A stretch of 52,746 bases of DNA from Desulfobulbaceae bacterium (GTDB taxonomy: Bacteria > Desulfobacterota > Desulfobulbia > Desulfobulbales > Desulfocapsaceae): assembly GCA_003249645.1 (NCBI GenBank), contig QKIH01000066.1, positions 1 to 52,746 on the forward strand, in the 5' to 3' direction. This document shows, piece by piece, positions 16,511 through 24,126 of the stretch. Every line of letters starts with the position of its first letter. Positions within the stretch are counted from its first letter, which is position 1. The translations under genes and the position numbers were made by a program. Under the pieces are notes generated by a model. It saw nothing but the letters and a program-made list of their open reading frames with translations, had not been told where the DNA came from and did not search any database.

Positions 16511-16786
16511 TCAAGTATCCACTTCAAGAATAGTATTGAGTCCGCCGTCTTCGGCAAGAAAATCAAGCCCGTCTTTTGTTATCTGCACATCAATAAGTGA
16601 TCGACACTTACCCGGTTCTCGAATATCACTGCCGTCAATCAGGCCATGCTCTTTCAAATAAAACAGATTTCCCATGTACTGCCGGTCATGAACATAACCG
16701 GGCAGTGATGTGACCAGCATGTCGTCAGGATACACCTGCCTCAAAACCTCAAGGATTTCCCGCTGCAGCTTTCTGTCAAGAATCAT
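16511..16786 (-). CDS. Winged-helix-like small protein
   Basis: 91 residues. The order LDRKLQREILEVLRQVYPDD, G-N-L-F-Y-L-K-E-H-G-L-I-D-G and ITKDGLDFLAEDGG fits a short winged-helix domain of the kind found in small proteobacterial proteins of unknown function. Its ATG overlaps the end of the ABM gene by four bases, so it is translationally coupled to it. DNA or protein binding is inferred only. Confidence 0.6.
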   Translation of the reverse strand: MILDRKLQREILEVLRQVYPDDMLVTSLPGYVHDRQYMGNLFYLKEHGLIDGSDIREPGKCRSLIDVQITKDGLDFLAEDGGLNTILEVDT

Positions 16787-17091
16787 TTTGCAGGCTCAAG
16801 TATTGAAAGAGATACGGACTCAATCATATCTTTTACAGCCTCACGATAAGTCTGCATATGAGGCGCCTTGAGATGCCTTTCAAGATGAGCAACTGATTCC
16901 CATTTTTCAAGAACTGTCACCTTATTCGATTTCTTCCGATGGTCACCAATCTCGACATCGGCGTCAATCATCGGCATATATTCAATGCAGCCATCTTCTG
17001 CCAGTACATTGGCAACATTATTCTGGAATATCTCTAAAAATGATGAAACACTCTGCTCTTTAACAAGAATTGATGCGATGACGCTGATCAT
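16783..17091 (-). CDS. ABM-superfamily (antibiotic biosynthesis monooxygenase-like) protein
   Basis: 102 residues forming a single dimeric alpha-beta barrel domain: ISVIASILVKEQSVSSFLEI, the central VTVLEKWESVAHLERHLKAP and M-Q-T-Y-R-E-A-V-K. Members include YgiN-like quinol monooxygenases and heme-degrading enzymes; the exact reaction cannot be read. GGAG lies about eight bases before the ATG. It lies 18 bases after the end of the AAA-SPOR gene and overlaps the winged-helix gene, so the three probably form one operon. Confidence 0.7.
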   Translation of the reverse strand: MISVIASILVKEQSVSSFLEIFQNNVANVLAEDGCIEYMPMIDADVEIGDHRKKSNKVTVLEKWESVAHLERHLKAPHMQTYREAVKDMIESVSLSILEPAK

Positions 17092-17109
17092 GTGTCTGCT
17101 CCGGTAATA

Positions 17110-18936
17110 TTATTTCGCTTTCTCAACAGCTCCGGCAATCGAAATTGGATATGGGTGATGTTTTCTTAAGATCTGAGGCAAGGTGTTTCTCGCGTTTCTG
17201 GCCTCAGACATTGTTGGATATTCTCCGTAAAAAACAAGAAGCGGCGTCTCCGCTCCACTCTTTTTCAGAATATAAATGTCGTCTGCAATATCCTTATAGC
17301 CGTCTTCCAACAGCATTTTACGAAGATTTTCCTCGGCATTGTCAGAGGTAAGAACCATCAGCTGAACGGTAAATTTATCATCTGCCCCGCCATACAGCCA
17401 GCCGACACCTGCTACCAGGCGTTCATTGAATTTATCTTTGTGAGCGGGTGAATCCACACCGTTTACCCGCACCGGTTCCACCTGGGTAGAAGTTTTTGTT
17501 ATTTGCGGATCATTCTTTGCTGGTTCTGCTGCAACAGCTTTCTCCGGCTCATTTTTTAACGGCTTTTCTGTATTTTTATCAGTCTTTATGACAGGTACAG
17601 CTTCTTCCTTGACCTTATCAGCTTTGCTAACACTCTCTTCCACCGCTTTTTTCTTTTCAGAGACAACGGTTTTCTCCGCTGCTTTTTCGGCCGGGGCCAG
17701 ATTTAAATCCTGGACATCTCCTCCAGCTGCAGTCTTGTTCCCTTCTTGCACAGAAACAGCCGGTGCTTCCTTCTCAGCAATTTTTTCTTCTTTATCTCTT
17801 TTAGTCTCAGCCTTTGCTTTTGCCGCCTCTTTTTCAGCTTTAGCACTCTTTTCAATGGCAGCAAGTTCTGCTTTCGCCTCTTCAAGCGGATTTTTAGCAT
17901 CCCCGGATCTTTCCTCAGCAGGAATCTCACTTTTCACTGCAACATCTTTTGGTTTCTGCGGGTTTTTTATTTGTGGTTGATCAGATTCATGCTGCTTAAC
18001 TGCAATTTTAGTATCTTCTTTGCCGCCAGGTAACAGCAACCATAACACCAGCAGGCCCAAAACAACACCGCCGGCTATCATCATATTTTTTCTGGTCAAC
18101 CATCTCTTCGCCGGGCTGAGTTTCTCATGCTTCTGTTCAACGGCAAATTCACTGACATCGTCCGCCTCAATCCTGGCTGGCCTGGCTTCTGAAAATCTGC
18201 CCAGAATCTGTTTCGCAATGACATTAGTCATCCGGAAGTTTCCACCGGCTACCGCATAGATATTTCCACCTGCCCCATAACTGAAAGATGTGGCTGGCTC
18301 AGCATCTGTATTCTGCTTGTAGCGGAAATTGAGATACTCAACAGTCTCTTCGACAGACATAGAAGGCAGGGAAAAATGTTCTTCTCCCTCCGACCCAAAA
18401 TTACACATAGACAGTTGACGCAGATGTTCTGTCAGAGCCGGTCGGCCCGCAAGCAGAAGCATGACCATAACCGAATTTTCATTGATTCGGTCAAATGTTT
18501 TTCGCGTTCTTTCAAGCGTTGCCAGATAAAGCAGCTCGGCACTGTCAAATACAACCAGCAGCTTAAGCCCTCCGTCTTCAAGATGTTTTCGAATTGTATC
18601 GATAACGGAGCCAAGAACCTTCTTTCCCTTCTGTTCAGGCAAGGTTATGCCAAGTTCATGCGCAATGATCTGGAGTATCTCATCAAACGACTGCACGCCG
18701 ATCGGCATAACTGCAACAACAAAATGCTGCGGAGCACGTGCTGTAACAGTTTCAATCACAACGCTTTTACCAATTCCCTCTTCACCGGAGAGCGTAATAA
18801 ACGGAGTCAGACTTTGTATTGACTGTAATATCTGATCAACGAGTTCACCTCGGCGCGCACCCGAATAAAAACTGCGCACTTCAGGCTCTTTTCGCTGACT
18901 ATATTCTTCTGAAGATGTGGAATTCTGCATGTTCAT
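17110..18936 (-). CDS. AAA ATPase with transmembrane segment and C-terminal SPOR domain (DamX/ExeA-like)
   Basis: About 608 residues. An AAA/ExeA-type ATPase occupies residues about 25-260: Walker A GEEGIGKS (51-58), Walker B LKLLVVFDSAELL and a sensor-like LLLAGRPAL. A transmembrane helix follows (MMIAGGVVLGLLVLWLLL, about 285-302), then about 200 residues of Lys/Glu/Ala-rich linker, and a C-terminal SPOR domain (FTVQLMVLTSDNAEENLRKM ... LLVFYGEYPTMSEARNARNT) that binds denuded peptidoglycan at the septum. The layout equals that of DamX, suggesting a role at the division site. Starts at 18960 or 19002 are possible; none has a strong ribosome-binding site. Confidence 0.7.
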   Translation of the reverse strand: MNMQNSTSSEEYSQRKEPEVRSFYSGARRGELVDQILQSIQSLTPFITLSGEEGIGKSVVIETVTARAPQHFVVAVMPIGVQSFDEILQIIAHELGITLPEQKGKKVLGSVIDTIRKHLEDGGLKLLVVFDSAELLYLATLERTRKTFDRINENSVMVMLLLAGRPALTEHLRQLSMCNFGSEGEEHFSLPSMSVEETVEYLNFRYKQNTDAEPATSFSYGAGGNIYAVAGGNFRMTNVIAKQILGRFSEARPARIEADDVSEFAVEQKHEKLSPAKRWLTRKNMMIAGGVVLGLLVLWLLLPGGKEDTKIAVKQHESDQPQIKNPQKPKDVAVKSEIPAEERSGDAKNPLEEAKAELAAIEKSAKAEKEAAKAKAETKRDKEEKIAEKEAPAVSVQEGNKTAAGGDVQDLNLAPAEKAAEKTVVSEKKKAVEESVSKADKVKEEAVPVIKTDKNTEKPLKNEPEKAVAAEPAKNDPQITKTSTQVEPVRVNGVDSPAHKDKFNERLVAGVGWLYGGADDKFTVQLMVLTSDNAEENLRKMLLEDGYKDIADDIYILKKSGAETPLLVFYGEYPTMSEARNARNTLPQILRKHHPYPISIAGAVEKAK

Positions 18937-19107
18937 CGTGAGTTCTGTCGTATAGATCATTTCTAGTTTCGCATAAATACGAAACTGACATAGTACCACC
19001 ATGCATGAAGTGAAGCAACTCCGATCAAGGCATGATTTTCCCTACCGTTTGGCTGCTTGTTGGTGTATAACCTCAGAAACTGTTAGAAACATATAAGACG
19101 CTTTGTG

Positions 19108-19821
19108 ATGACTACAATTATTTTACTCTGTTTGATCTTCTTTCTCGCCAGCTGGGTGCAGGGAGTGACCGGTTTTGGTTCAGCCCTGGTTGCCATACCG
19201 TTGCTCAGTCTGGTAATTGATATTAAAGAGGCCGTGCCCCTGTGTATTCTTGCGAGCCTTGTTATCACCACCTACATGGCGATCCAGCTGCGTAAACATT
19301 TTGACAGAAAGAAAATCTTCCCTCTTTGTCTTGGGGCAATCCCCGGGATAGTGATCGGCTCAACCCTGCTGAAGACCGTTCCATCAGAAACGATCAAAAT
19401 ATTTCTTGGTATTCTGCTGATCAGCTATGCCCTCTACAATATTTTCTTTACTATCAGGCAACGGCCCGTCAATTACAGCTGGGGCTACCTTGCCGGTTTT
19501 CTTTCAGGTGCCATCGGTGCCGCATTTAGTGCCGGCGGTCCGCCAAGCATCATTTACACGACCCTGAGCAACTGGTCAAAAGATGATATTAAAGCTACTC
19601 TAACCGGCTTTTTCTGCTTCAATTCTTATATGGTTGCCATTACCCACCTGTTTATCGGTCTGACAACGAAACAGGTTGGTTACCATTTTATTTTTGCTGC
19701 ACCATTTGTTCTGCTTGGTACTGCTGTCGGAACATATTGCTACCGTTTTTTTCCACGGAAGCTCTATCTCAGGATCGTTTACATCTTCCTGGTTATCATG
19801 GGCGTATTGATGATTTTTTAA
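19108..19821 (+). CDS. TSUP-family permease (sulfite exporter TauE/SafE-like)
   Basis: 237 residues with seven to eight hydrophobic helices. The duplicated family signature is visible as SWVQGVTGFGSALVAIPLLS near the N-terminus and GFLSGAIGAAFSAGGPPSII in the second half. TSUP proteins export sulfite, sulfoacetate or related anions. The ATG at 19108 is preferred over the overlapping GTG at 19105. The stop is two bases before aat, so they are cotranscribed, though a functional link is not evident. Confidence 0.8.
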   Translation: MTTIILLCLIFFLASWVQGVTGFGSALVAIPLLSLVIDIKEAVPLCILASLVITTYMAIQLRKHFDRKKIFPLCLGAIPGIVIGSTLLKTVPSETIKIFLGILLISYALYNIFFTIRQRPVNYSWGYLAGFLSGAIGAAFSAGGPPSIIYTTLSNWSKDDIKATLTGFFCFNSYMVAITHLFIGLTTKQVGYHFIFAAPFVLLGTAVGTYCYRFFPRKLYLRIVYIFLVIMGVLMIF

Positions 19822-19823
19822 TT

Positions 19824-20528
19824 ATGCCTGTCTTTCGTCTTACAGAAGAACCGTTTTTCCCTGATCCGGCTCTTGCAGAAGAGGACGGCCTGCTTGCCGT
19901 TGGCGGCGATCTATCGCCCGGCAGACTGATCACGGCTTACAGTCAGGGAATATTTCCCTGGTACAGTGACCCGGACCCCATTCTCTGGTGGTATACTTCA
20001 CCCCGACTGGTATTGTTTTCCGAAGACCTTCATGTCTCTAAAAGACTTGCACGGTATTACCGCAAACCCTTGTTTACCATCACCTTCGATCAATGCTTTG
20101 AAAGAGTGATGATAGCCTGCGCCACCGTCAGGACGGATAAAGGCGAAGCCACCTGGATAACCGATGAAATGCTGCAGGCCTATGTCAATCTGCACTCACT
20201 CGGCTACGCCCATTCGGTTGAATGCTGGGATGGCAATCAGTTGGCCGGAGGGCTTTACGGCATATTGCTCGACAGGGTTTTCTTCGGTGAATCAATGTTT
20301 TCGACACAAAATAACGGATCAAAGATTGCACTTGTTGCACTTGTTGATTATTTACAGAGAAAGGATGTAAAATTAATCGATTGCCAGATGACAACCGACC
20401 ATCTCCTAAGCATGGGAGCAATAGAGATCTCCGGCAAATCATTTTCTACCTATCTGAAAAAATATATCACGACTCTCGTGCCTGACGGAGCCTGGACCAA
20501 TGACTCAAAAACAAGAGAACACCTGTGA
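19824..20528 (+). CDS. aat: Leucyl/phenylalanyl-tRNA-protein transferase
   Basis: 234 residues, normal for the family. It transfers Leu or Phe from aminoacyl-tRNA to N-terminal Arg or Lys, marking proteins for ClpAPS degradation. Seen motifs: FPDPALAEEDGLLAVGGDLS, AYSQGIFPWYSDPDPILWW, SPRLVLF, and the catalytic-region GGLYGILLDRVFFGESMFS with SKIALVALV and DCQMTTDHLLSMGA. The ATG at 19824 fits the family start; longer frames reach into the upstream gene. It overlaps the following gene by 29 bases. Confidence 0.95.
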   Translation: MPVFRLTEEPFFPDPALAEEDGLLAVGGDLSPGRLITAYSQGIFPWYSDPDPILWWYTSPRLVLFSEDLHVSKRLARYYRKPLFTITFDQCFERVMIACATVRTDKGEATWITDEMLQAYVNLHSLGYAHSVECWDGNQLAGGLYGILLDRVFFGESMFSTQNNGSKIALVALVDYLQRKDVKLIDCQMTTDHLLSMGAIEISGKSFSTYLKKYITTLVPDGAWTNDSKTREHL

Positions 20529-21054
20529 CGGTTGCGGTAAAAACAAAAAGCTCTCTACTGTAAAACAGCACAACCTCTGCGCCGACTGTAAAAAAATCGC
20601 AGATACACTTGAGAACAATCCCGAAATATTGCAAAACATCGGACATCTGATCAATATTCCATGCCAGCCAAAATTGGTGGCAAAATCAAGTCTTGATCTT
20701 CCTGACGTACTTGATGCGGTCAGATACCGGACCAAAGATCGTGATATGAATACATGGTATGTCAGCGTCAGTGAACTTGAAGGCAATCCAGTTGAAATAT
20801 TTGCCTCTACCGCTTTCGACCGGGATCATCAGCTGCAGTCCCGGATATCCAACCTGACAACCATCACCAGACTGGTATCTCTTATTTTACGACACGTGTA
20901 CCTCAATGAAAAACTTACCTTGAAAAAAGTACTCGGCCAGCTGCAGAAAAGTTCACGCCAGAAAAACGATCTTCCCGATATGCTGGCCAGGGTTCTTGAA
21001 AATTATAAAAAGCAGCATGAACCCGAACCAGTCGATGCAGATACTCCCTATTAG
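20500..21054 (+). CDS. TSCPD-domain protein with N-terminal zinc finger
   Basis: 184 residues. Residues about 8-35 form a Cys4 zinc finger (CDGCGKNKKLSTV ... NLCADCKK). Residues about 70-165 resemble the TSCPD domain found at the C-terminus of B12-dependent ribonucleotide reductase and in stand-alone NrdJb-like proteins (RYRTKDRDMNTWYVSVSELE, NPVEIFASTAF, ITRLVSLILRH). No reductase is nearby. The overlap with aat implies translational coupling. Function unknown; perhaps nucleotide or nucleic-acid related (inference). Confidence 0.6.
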   Translation: MTQKQENTCDGCGKNKKLSTVKQHNLCADCKKIADTLENNPEILQNIGHLINIPCQPKLVAKSSLDLPDVLDAVRYRTKDRDMNTWYVSVSELEGNPVEIFASTAFDRDHQLQSRISNLTTITRLVSLILRHVYLNEKLTLKKVLGQLQKSSRQKNDLPDMLARVLENYKKQHEPEPVDADTPY

Positions 21055-21082
21055 CTTTTGATACACATCTTTCTCACTGCCA

Positions 21083-21123
21083 AACGTCGATTACAGTACC
21101 AACTGCAGTCGGCGTTTTTCTTT
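21083..21123 (+). terminator. Rho-independent terminator after the aat operon
   Basis: AACGTCGATTACAGT pairs with ACTGCAGTCGGCGTT through 12 standard pairs, two wobbles and one mismatch around ACCA, followed by TTTTTCTTT. Confidence 0.75.
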
Positions 21124-21316
21124 CAGTTCCAGCCCGCCTTGCTGTCTTCATCCCCTCATTTTTTGCCTAACCAAACGATAGGTTTCACCTATAGCTCTCT
21201 ATCTATCTATTGTTATTCACTATTTGACTAAATATCTCATAGGGAGTACGGACTCCTATCATATTCAAATCCAATCTGTAAGTTTAATGTTATCGATAAA
21301 TACTTTGAGGAACCCA

Positions 21317-22024
21317 ATGAATGTAAGTAGAACCGTTAAGGCTATCCCACCACTGACCGCAGTGATTTTGATCTGTATCTTTGTCGAACCGGTTAGAACA
21401 ACCATCGAACAGATCATTTTTCTTTTCGGCATGGCTGATCTTGATGCCATAAAGGGATATATTCTCAGTTACGGCATCTGGGCGCCAATTGTTTCCTTTC
21501 TTCTGATGATATTCCAGTCGCTTATCGCTCCTTTGCCAGCCTTTCTCATTACCTTTGCCAATGCAGCGCTTTTCGGCTGGGTAAAAGGCGCTATTCTGAG
21601 CTGGTCCAGCGCCATGGTCGGAGCGATGCTCTGTTTTTATCTCGCCAGGGTACTGGGACGTGATTTTACAGAAAAGATGACCAGCAAACTTGCTCTGGAC
21701 AACATCGACACCTTCTTTAAGGATTACGGCAAACACACCATTCTTATTGCCCGGCTCCTTCCTTTTGTCTCCTTTGATATTGTCAGCTATGCAGCAGGGC
21801 TGACCTCAATGAGTTTCTGGACATTTTTCTGGGCCACCGGACTTGGTCAGCTGCCTGCGACTATCATCTACTCCTACGCCGGCGGTATGCTGACCGGAGG
21901 GGCTAAAACATTTGTTGTCGGTCTGTTAATTCTTTTTGCCTTTTCTGTTTTGGCGATGCTGCTCAAACAGGTCTGGTCAAAGAGACGAAATATAAACAAA
22001 ACCGTATTAGAGGAAGTGAGGTAA
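21317..22024 (+). CDS. VTT/TVP38-family membrane protein (upstream copy)
   Basis: 235 residues, five to six hydrophobic segments. The VTT (formerly SNARE-associated) core runs from SLIAPLPAFLITFANAALFG through WSSAMVGAMLCFYLARVLGR to LIARLLPFVSFDIVSYAAGL and YSYAGG. VTT proteins are membrane transporters or scramblases; the TVP38/YdjX-Z branch has been linked by comparative genomics to selenium metabolism. The ATG at 21317 follows GAGG by six bases; upstream ATGs lack one. The stop lies one base before the rhodanese gene (TAAA-ATG), so the two form one operon. Confidence 0.85.
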   Translation: MNVSRTVKAIPPLTAVILICIFVEPVRTTIEQIIFLFGMADLDAIKGYILSYGIWAPIVSFLLMIFQSLIAPLPAFLITFANAALFGWVKGAILSWSSAMVGAMLCFYLARVLGRDFTEKMTSKLALDNIDTFFKDYGKHTILIARLLPFVSFDIVSYAAGLTSMSFWTFFWATGLGQLPATIIYSYAGGMLTGGAKTFVVGLLILFAFSVLAMLLKQVWSKRRNINKTVLEEVR

Positions 22025-22025
22025 A

Positions 22026-22997
22026 ATGAAGAAAAGTTCAATGCTGATTGCAGTCCTGGTGCTAGGACTGCTCGGCGGAACCGGCTATTATTTCATGAAG
22101 AGCCCGGCCCCTCCGCCGCAAATCGAAAAAGGATCAATCGTTATTGCACCTGAGAGATACAAGAACGGTAAGGCGATATTCATCACCCCTGAAGAATTGA
22201 AAGCCAAACTCGGCAGCGCAGGTCTTATCATTCTCGACGGCAGCAACCCGAAACTCTATGCAAAAGAGCATATTCCCGGTGCAATCAGCATGGGATTCAA
22301 AGGGTTGTCCAGATCAGAAGGAAAACCTGGTACACCGCTCTGGGGTACCATCCTGCCTAAAGATCAATTAACCGCGAAACTCGAATCATTAGGAATCACC
22401 AACGACACGCTTGTTGTTGCCTACTCTGACACGTTCAAAGGCCCCGGTGCTGGCGGACGCGCTGTCTGGCAGCTTCAGATGGCCGGGCTTAAAAATGTAA
22501 AGCTCCTGTATGGCGGACTTGAAGTCTGGAAAAGACTCGGCTATGAGACCACAGCCGATGTTCCGCAGCCGACAGCGTCAACAGGCCTTGTGCTGAGTGA
22601 CTACGATGAGGCGTTTAGGGCGCAGATTGACTACATGAAGGAAAATCTCGGCAAGGTCGTCTATATTGATGTTCGGTCCAAAGACGAATTTACCGGTAAA
22701 GACACCTCAAGAGGGGAAGCCAGACCAGGCCACATCGCAGGTGCCCAGTGGATCGCATGGACAGATTTCCTCAATGAGGATTCTACCCCGAAGTCACCTG
22801 AAGAGATCATCGCACTTATGGCAAGCCATGGTGTCAAACCAGAAGATGAATTTGTTGTCTACTGAACTATGGGTATACGATCTGGATACACATCCATGAT
22901 CCTCAAAGCAGTTGGCTTTGAAAAGGTTCGCAATTACGAGGCATCAATTTACGAATGGTCGGCAGTTAATGATCTGCCAATGGCTGAAGGTATGTAA
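22026..22997 (+). CDS. Selenocysteine-containing tandem-domain rhodanese (UGA at 22863-22865)
   Basis: 323 residues if UGA is read as selenocysteine; without recoding it stops after 279. An N-terminal hydrophobic helix (SSMLIAVLVLGLLGGTGYYF) anchors or exports it, so the domains are periplasmic. Rhodanese domain 1 (about 47-180) has Ser134 where the catalytic Cys should be (VVAYSDTFKG) and is probably inactive. Domain 2 (about 205-315) has DVRSKDEF, RPGHIAGAQWIAW and then EFVVY-UGA-TMGIRSGYTSM: UGA sits exactly at the catalytic cysteine of the C-x-x-G-x-R-S loop, and the frame continues with family-typical VGFEKVRNYEASIYEWSAV to a TAA. This precision argues against a random nonsense mutation. 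Sulfur or selenium transfer is inferred. Confidence 0.85.
22869..22897 (+). promoter_or_regulatory. Candidate bacterial SECIS hairpin directly after the UGA
   Basis: ATGG (22869-22872) and GTAT (22873-22876) pair with ATAC (22886-22889) and CCAT (22894-22897), with an ACAT bulge and a nine-base loop ACGATCTGG. Position and a G near the start of the loop fit the loose rules for bacterial SECIS elements. An alternative short hairpin TGGAT-ACAC-ATCCA exists. No folding energy was computed. Confidence 0.4.
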
Positions 22998-23003
22998 ACT
23001 TAT

Positions 23004-23031
23004 TCAGGATATGTCTTAAGGCATATCCTGA
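23004..23031 (+). terminator. Stem-loop between the selenorhodanese and the second VTT gene
   Basis: TCAGGATATG and CATATCCTGA are perfect 10-base arms around TCTTAAGG, starting seven bases after the TAA. The following TCTCATTCT is only moderately T-rich, so it may attenuate or stabilise the message rather than end it. Confidence 0.5.
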
Positions 23032-23052
23032 TCTCATTCTATTCCATGATAC

Positions 23053-23751
23053 ATGGCTAAACAACTCAGCAGTATCTTGACCGATAGAAAAATCCTGACA
23101 AAGCTTGTTCTTCTGTCAGTTCTTGTGCTTACGGCACTCTGTCTGCGCTTTGCAGGGATCGATGAGTATCTCGACATGAACAAGCTGGATGAGTTGCTCA
23201 GCATATGCCGGGATTTTCCGCCGATCATTTACATCTTCTGTATGGCGGCCGTTCCGGTACTGTTTCTGCCCGGTTTTCCTTTCGTTGTGTTAGCCGGTCT
23301 CCTTTACGGCAATGTCATGGGTTTCGTCTATGCGATGATCGGCGCATCAGCAGGATCAGCCATTGCCTTCCTGCTCTCCCGTTACATAGCCCATCAATGG
23401 GCATGCAGACTGTTTGGCGGAGGCAAATACGAAAAGCTTCAGCACATGACAAAGCAAAACGGATGGCAGGTTGTTCTCATTTTGCGGCTTATCCCTCTTT
23501 TTCCTTTCACACCGCTCAATTATGCACTTGGTTTGACCAGTGTAAGTTTTAATCATTACCTGATTGCCACGGTTATAGGCATCCTTCCTGCCTGTGCCGC
23601 ATTTGTCCTTTTTTCGAATTCTCTCTGGCAATTTCTGCTTACCGGAACCGCAAGCCACCTTATCCTCGGTGGGGGGCTTGTCCTGCTCGTTATACTCCTG
23701 CCAGTGGCTGCAAAAAAACTGAAATTGATAAAAGTTAAAAACCAGCCATGA
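23053..23751 (+). CDS. VTT/TVP38-family membrane protein (downstream copy)
   Basis: 232 residues with an N-terminal helix and a VTT core: VPVLFLPGFPFVVLAGLLYG, VYAMIGASAGSAIAFLLSRY, LRLIPLFPFTPLNYALGLTS and a late ILPACAAFVLFSNSLWQF. It is a diverged relative of the copy at 21317, so the selenorhodanese is flanked by two membrane proteins of the same family. The gap of 55 bases with a hairpin suggests lower or separately tuned expression. The ribosome-binding site is weak. Confidence 0.85.
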   Translation: MAKQLSSILTDRKILTKLVLLSVLVLTALCLRFAGIDEYLDMNKLDELLSICRDFPPIIYIFCMAAVPVLFLPGFPFVVLAGLLYGNVMGFVYAMIGASAGSAIAFLLSRYIAHQWACRLFGGGKYEKLQHMTKQNGWQVVLILRLIPLFPFTPLNYALGLTSVSFNHYLIATVIGILPACAAFVLFSNSLWQFLLTGTASHLILGGGLVLLVILLPVAAKKLKLIKVKNQP

Positions 23752-23823
23752 AAAGCACCGGCTTTACTGGTACAATGGAATAGACTTGTCACACCATTTC
23801 TCTAACCATTGGGGATAAAGCCG

Positions 23824-24123
23824 ATGAATTACCATGATCTCTGTCAGGCGAAAGAACTGCTTCATCTTTCCGATACTGCTACTATGAAAGAAATCAAGGA
23901 CAGTTATCGAGCACTGATGAGCAGGTGGCATCCGGATAAAAACAGCGATGATAAAGAACAGTGTGAAGAGATGTCCAAAAAAATCACTCTTGCTTACTCT
24001 CTTGTTATGTCATACTGCGAAAACTACCGTTACGATTTTACCGAAAAAGAGTTCAAAAAACATCTATCAGGAGAAGACTGGTGGAAAGAGCGGTTTGGCA
24101 ACAACCCTGTCTGGACTGTATAG
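23824..24123 (+). CDS. J-domain protein (DnaJ-like)
   Basis: 99 residues, essentially a lone J domain: helix II region TMKEIKDSYRALMSRW, the HPD motif in WHPDKNSDDKEQ and helix III KKITLAYSLVMSYCENYRYD. J domains stimulate DnaK ATPase through HPD. No G/F region or zinc finger is present. The ATG at 23824 is preferred over one at 23809. Convergent with the GGDEF gene, whose end lies four bases away. Confidence 0.8.
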   Translation: MNYHDLCQAKELLHLSDTATMKEIKDSYRALMSRWHPDKNSDDKEQCEEMSKKITLAYSLVMSYCENYRYDFTEKEFKKHLSGEDWWKERFGNNPVWTV

Positions 24124-24126
24124 CCG

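Noticed and set aside
22863..22865. UGA in the rhodanese as a nonsense mutation or sequencing error
   Set aside because: The UGA is at the catalytic Cys codon and the downstream frame keeps the active-site loop and family tail intact, which is better explained by selenocysteine.
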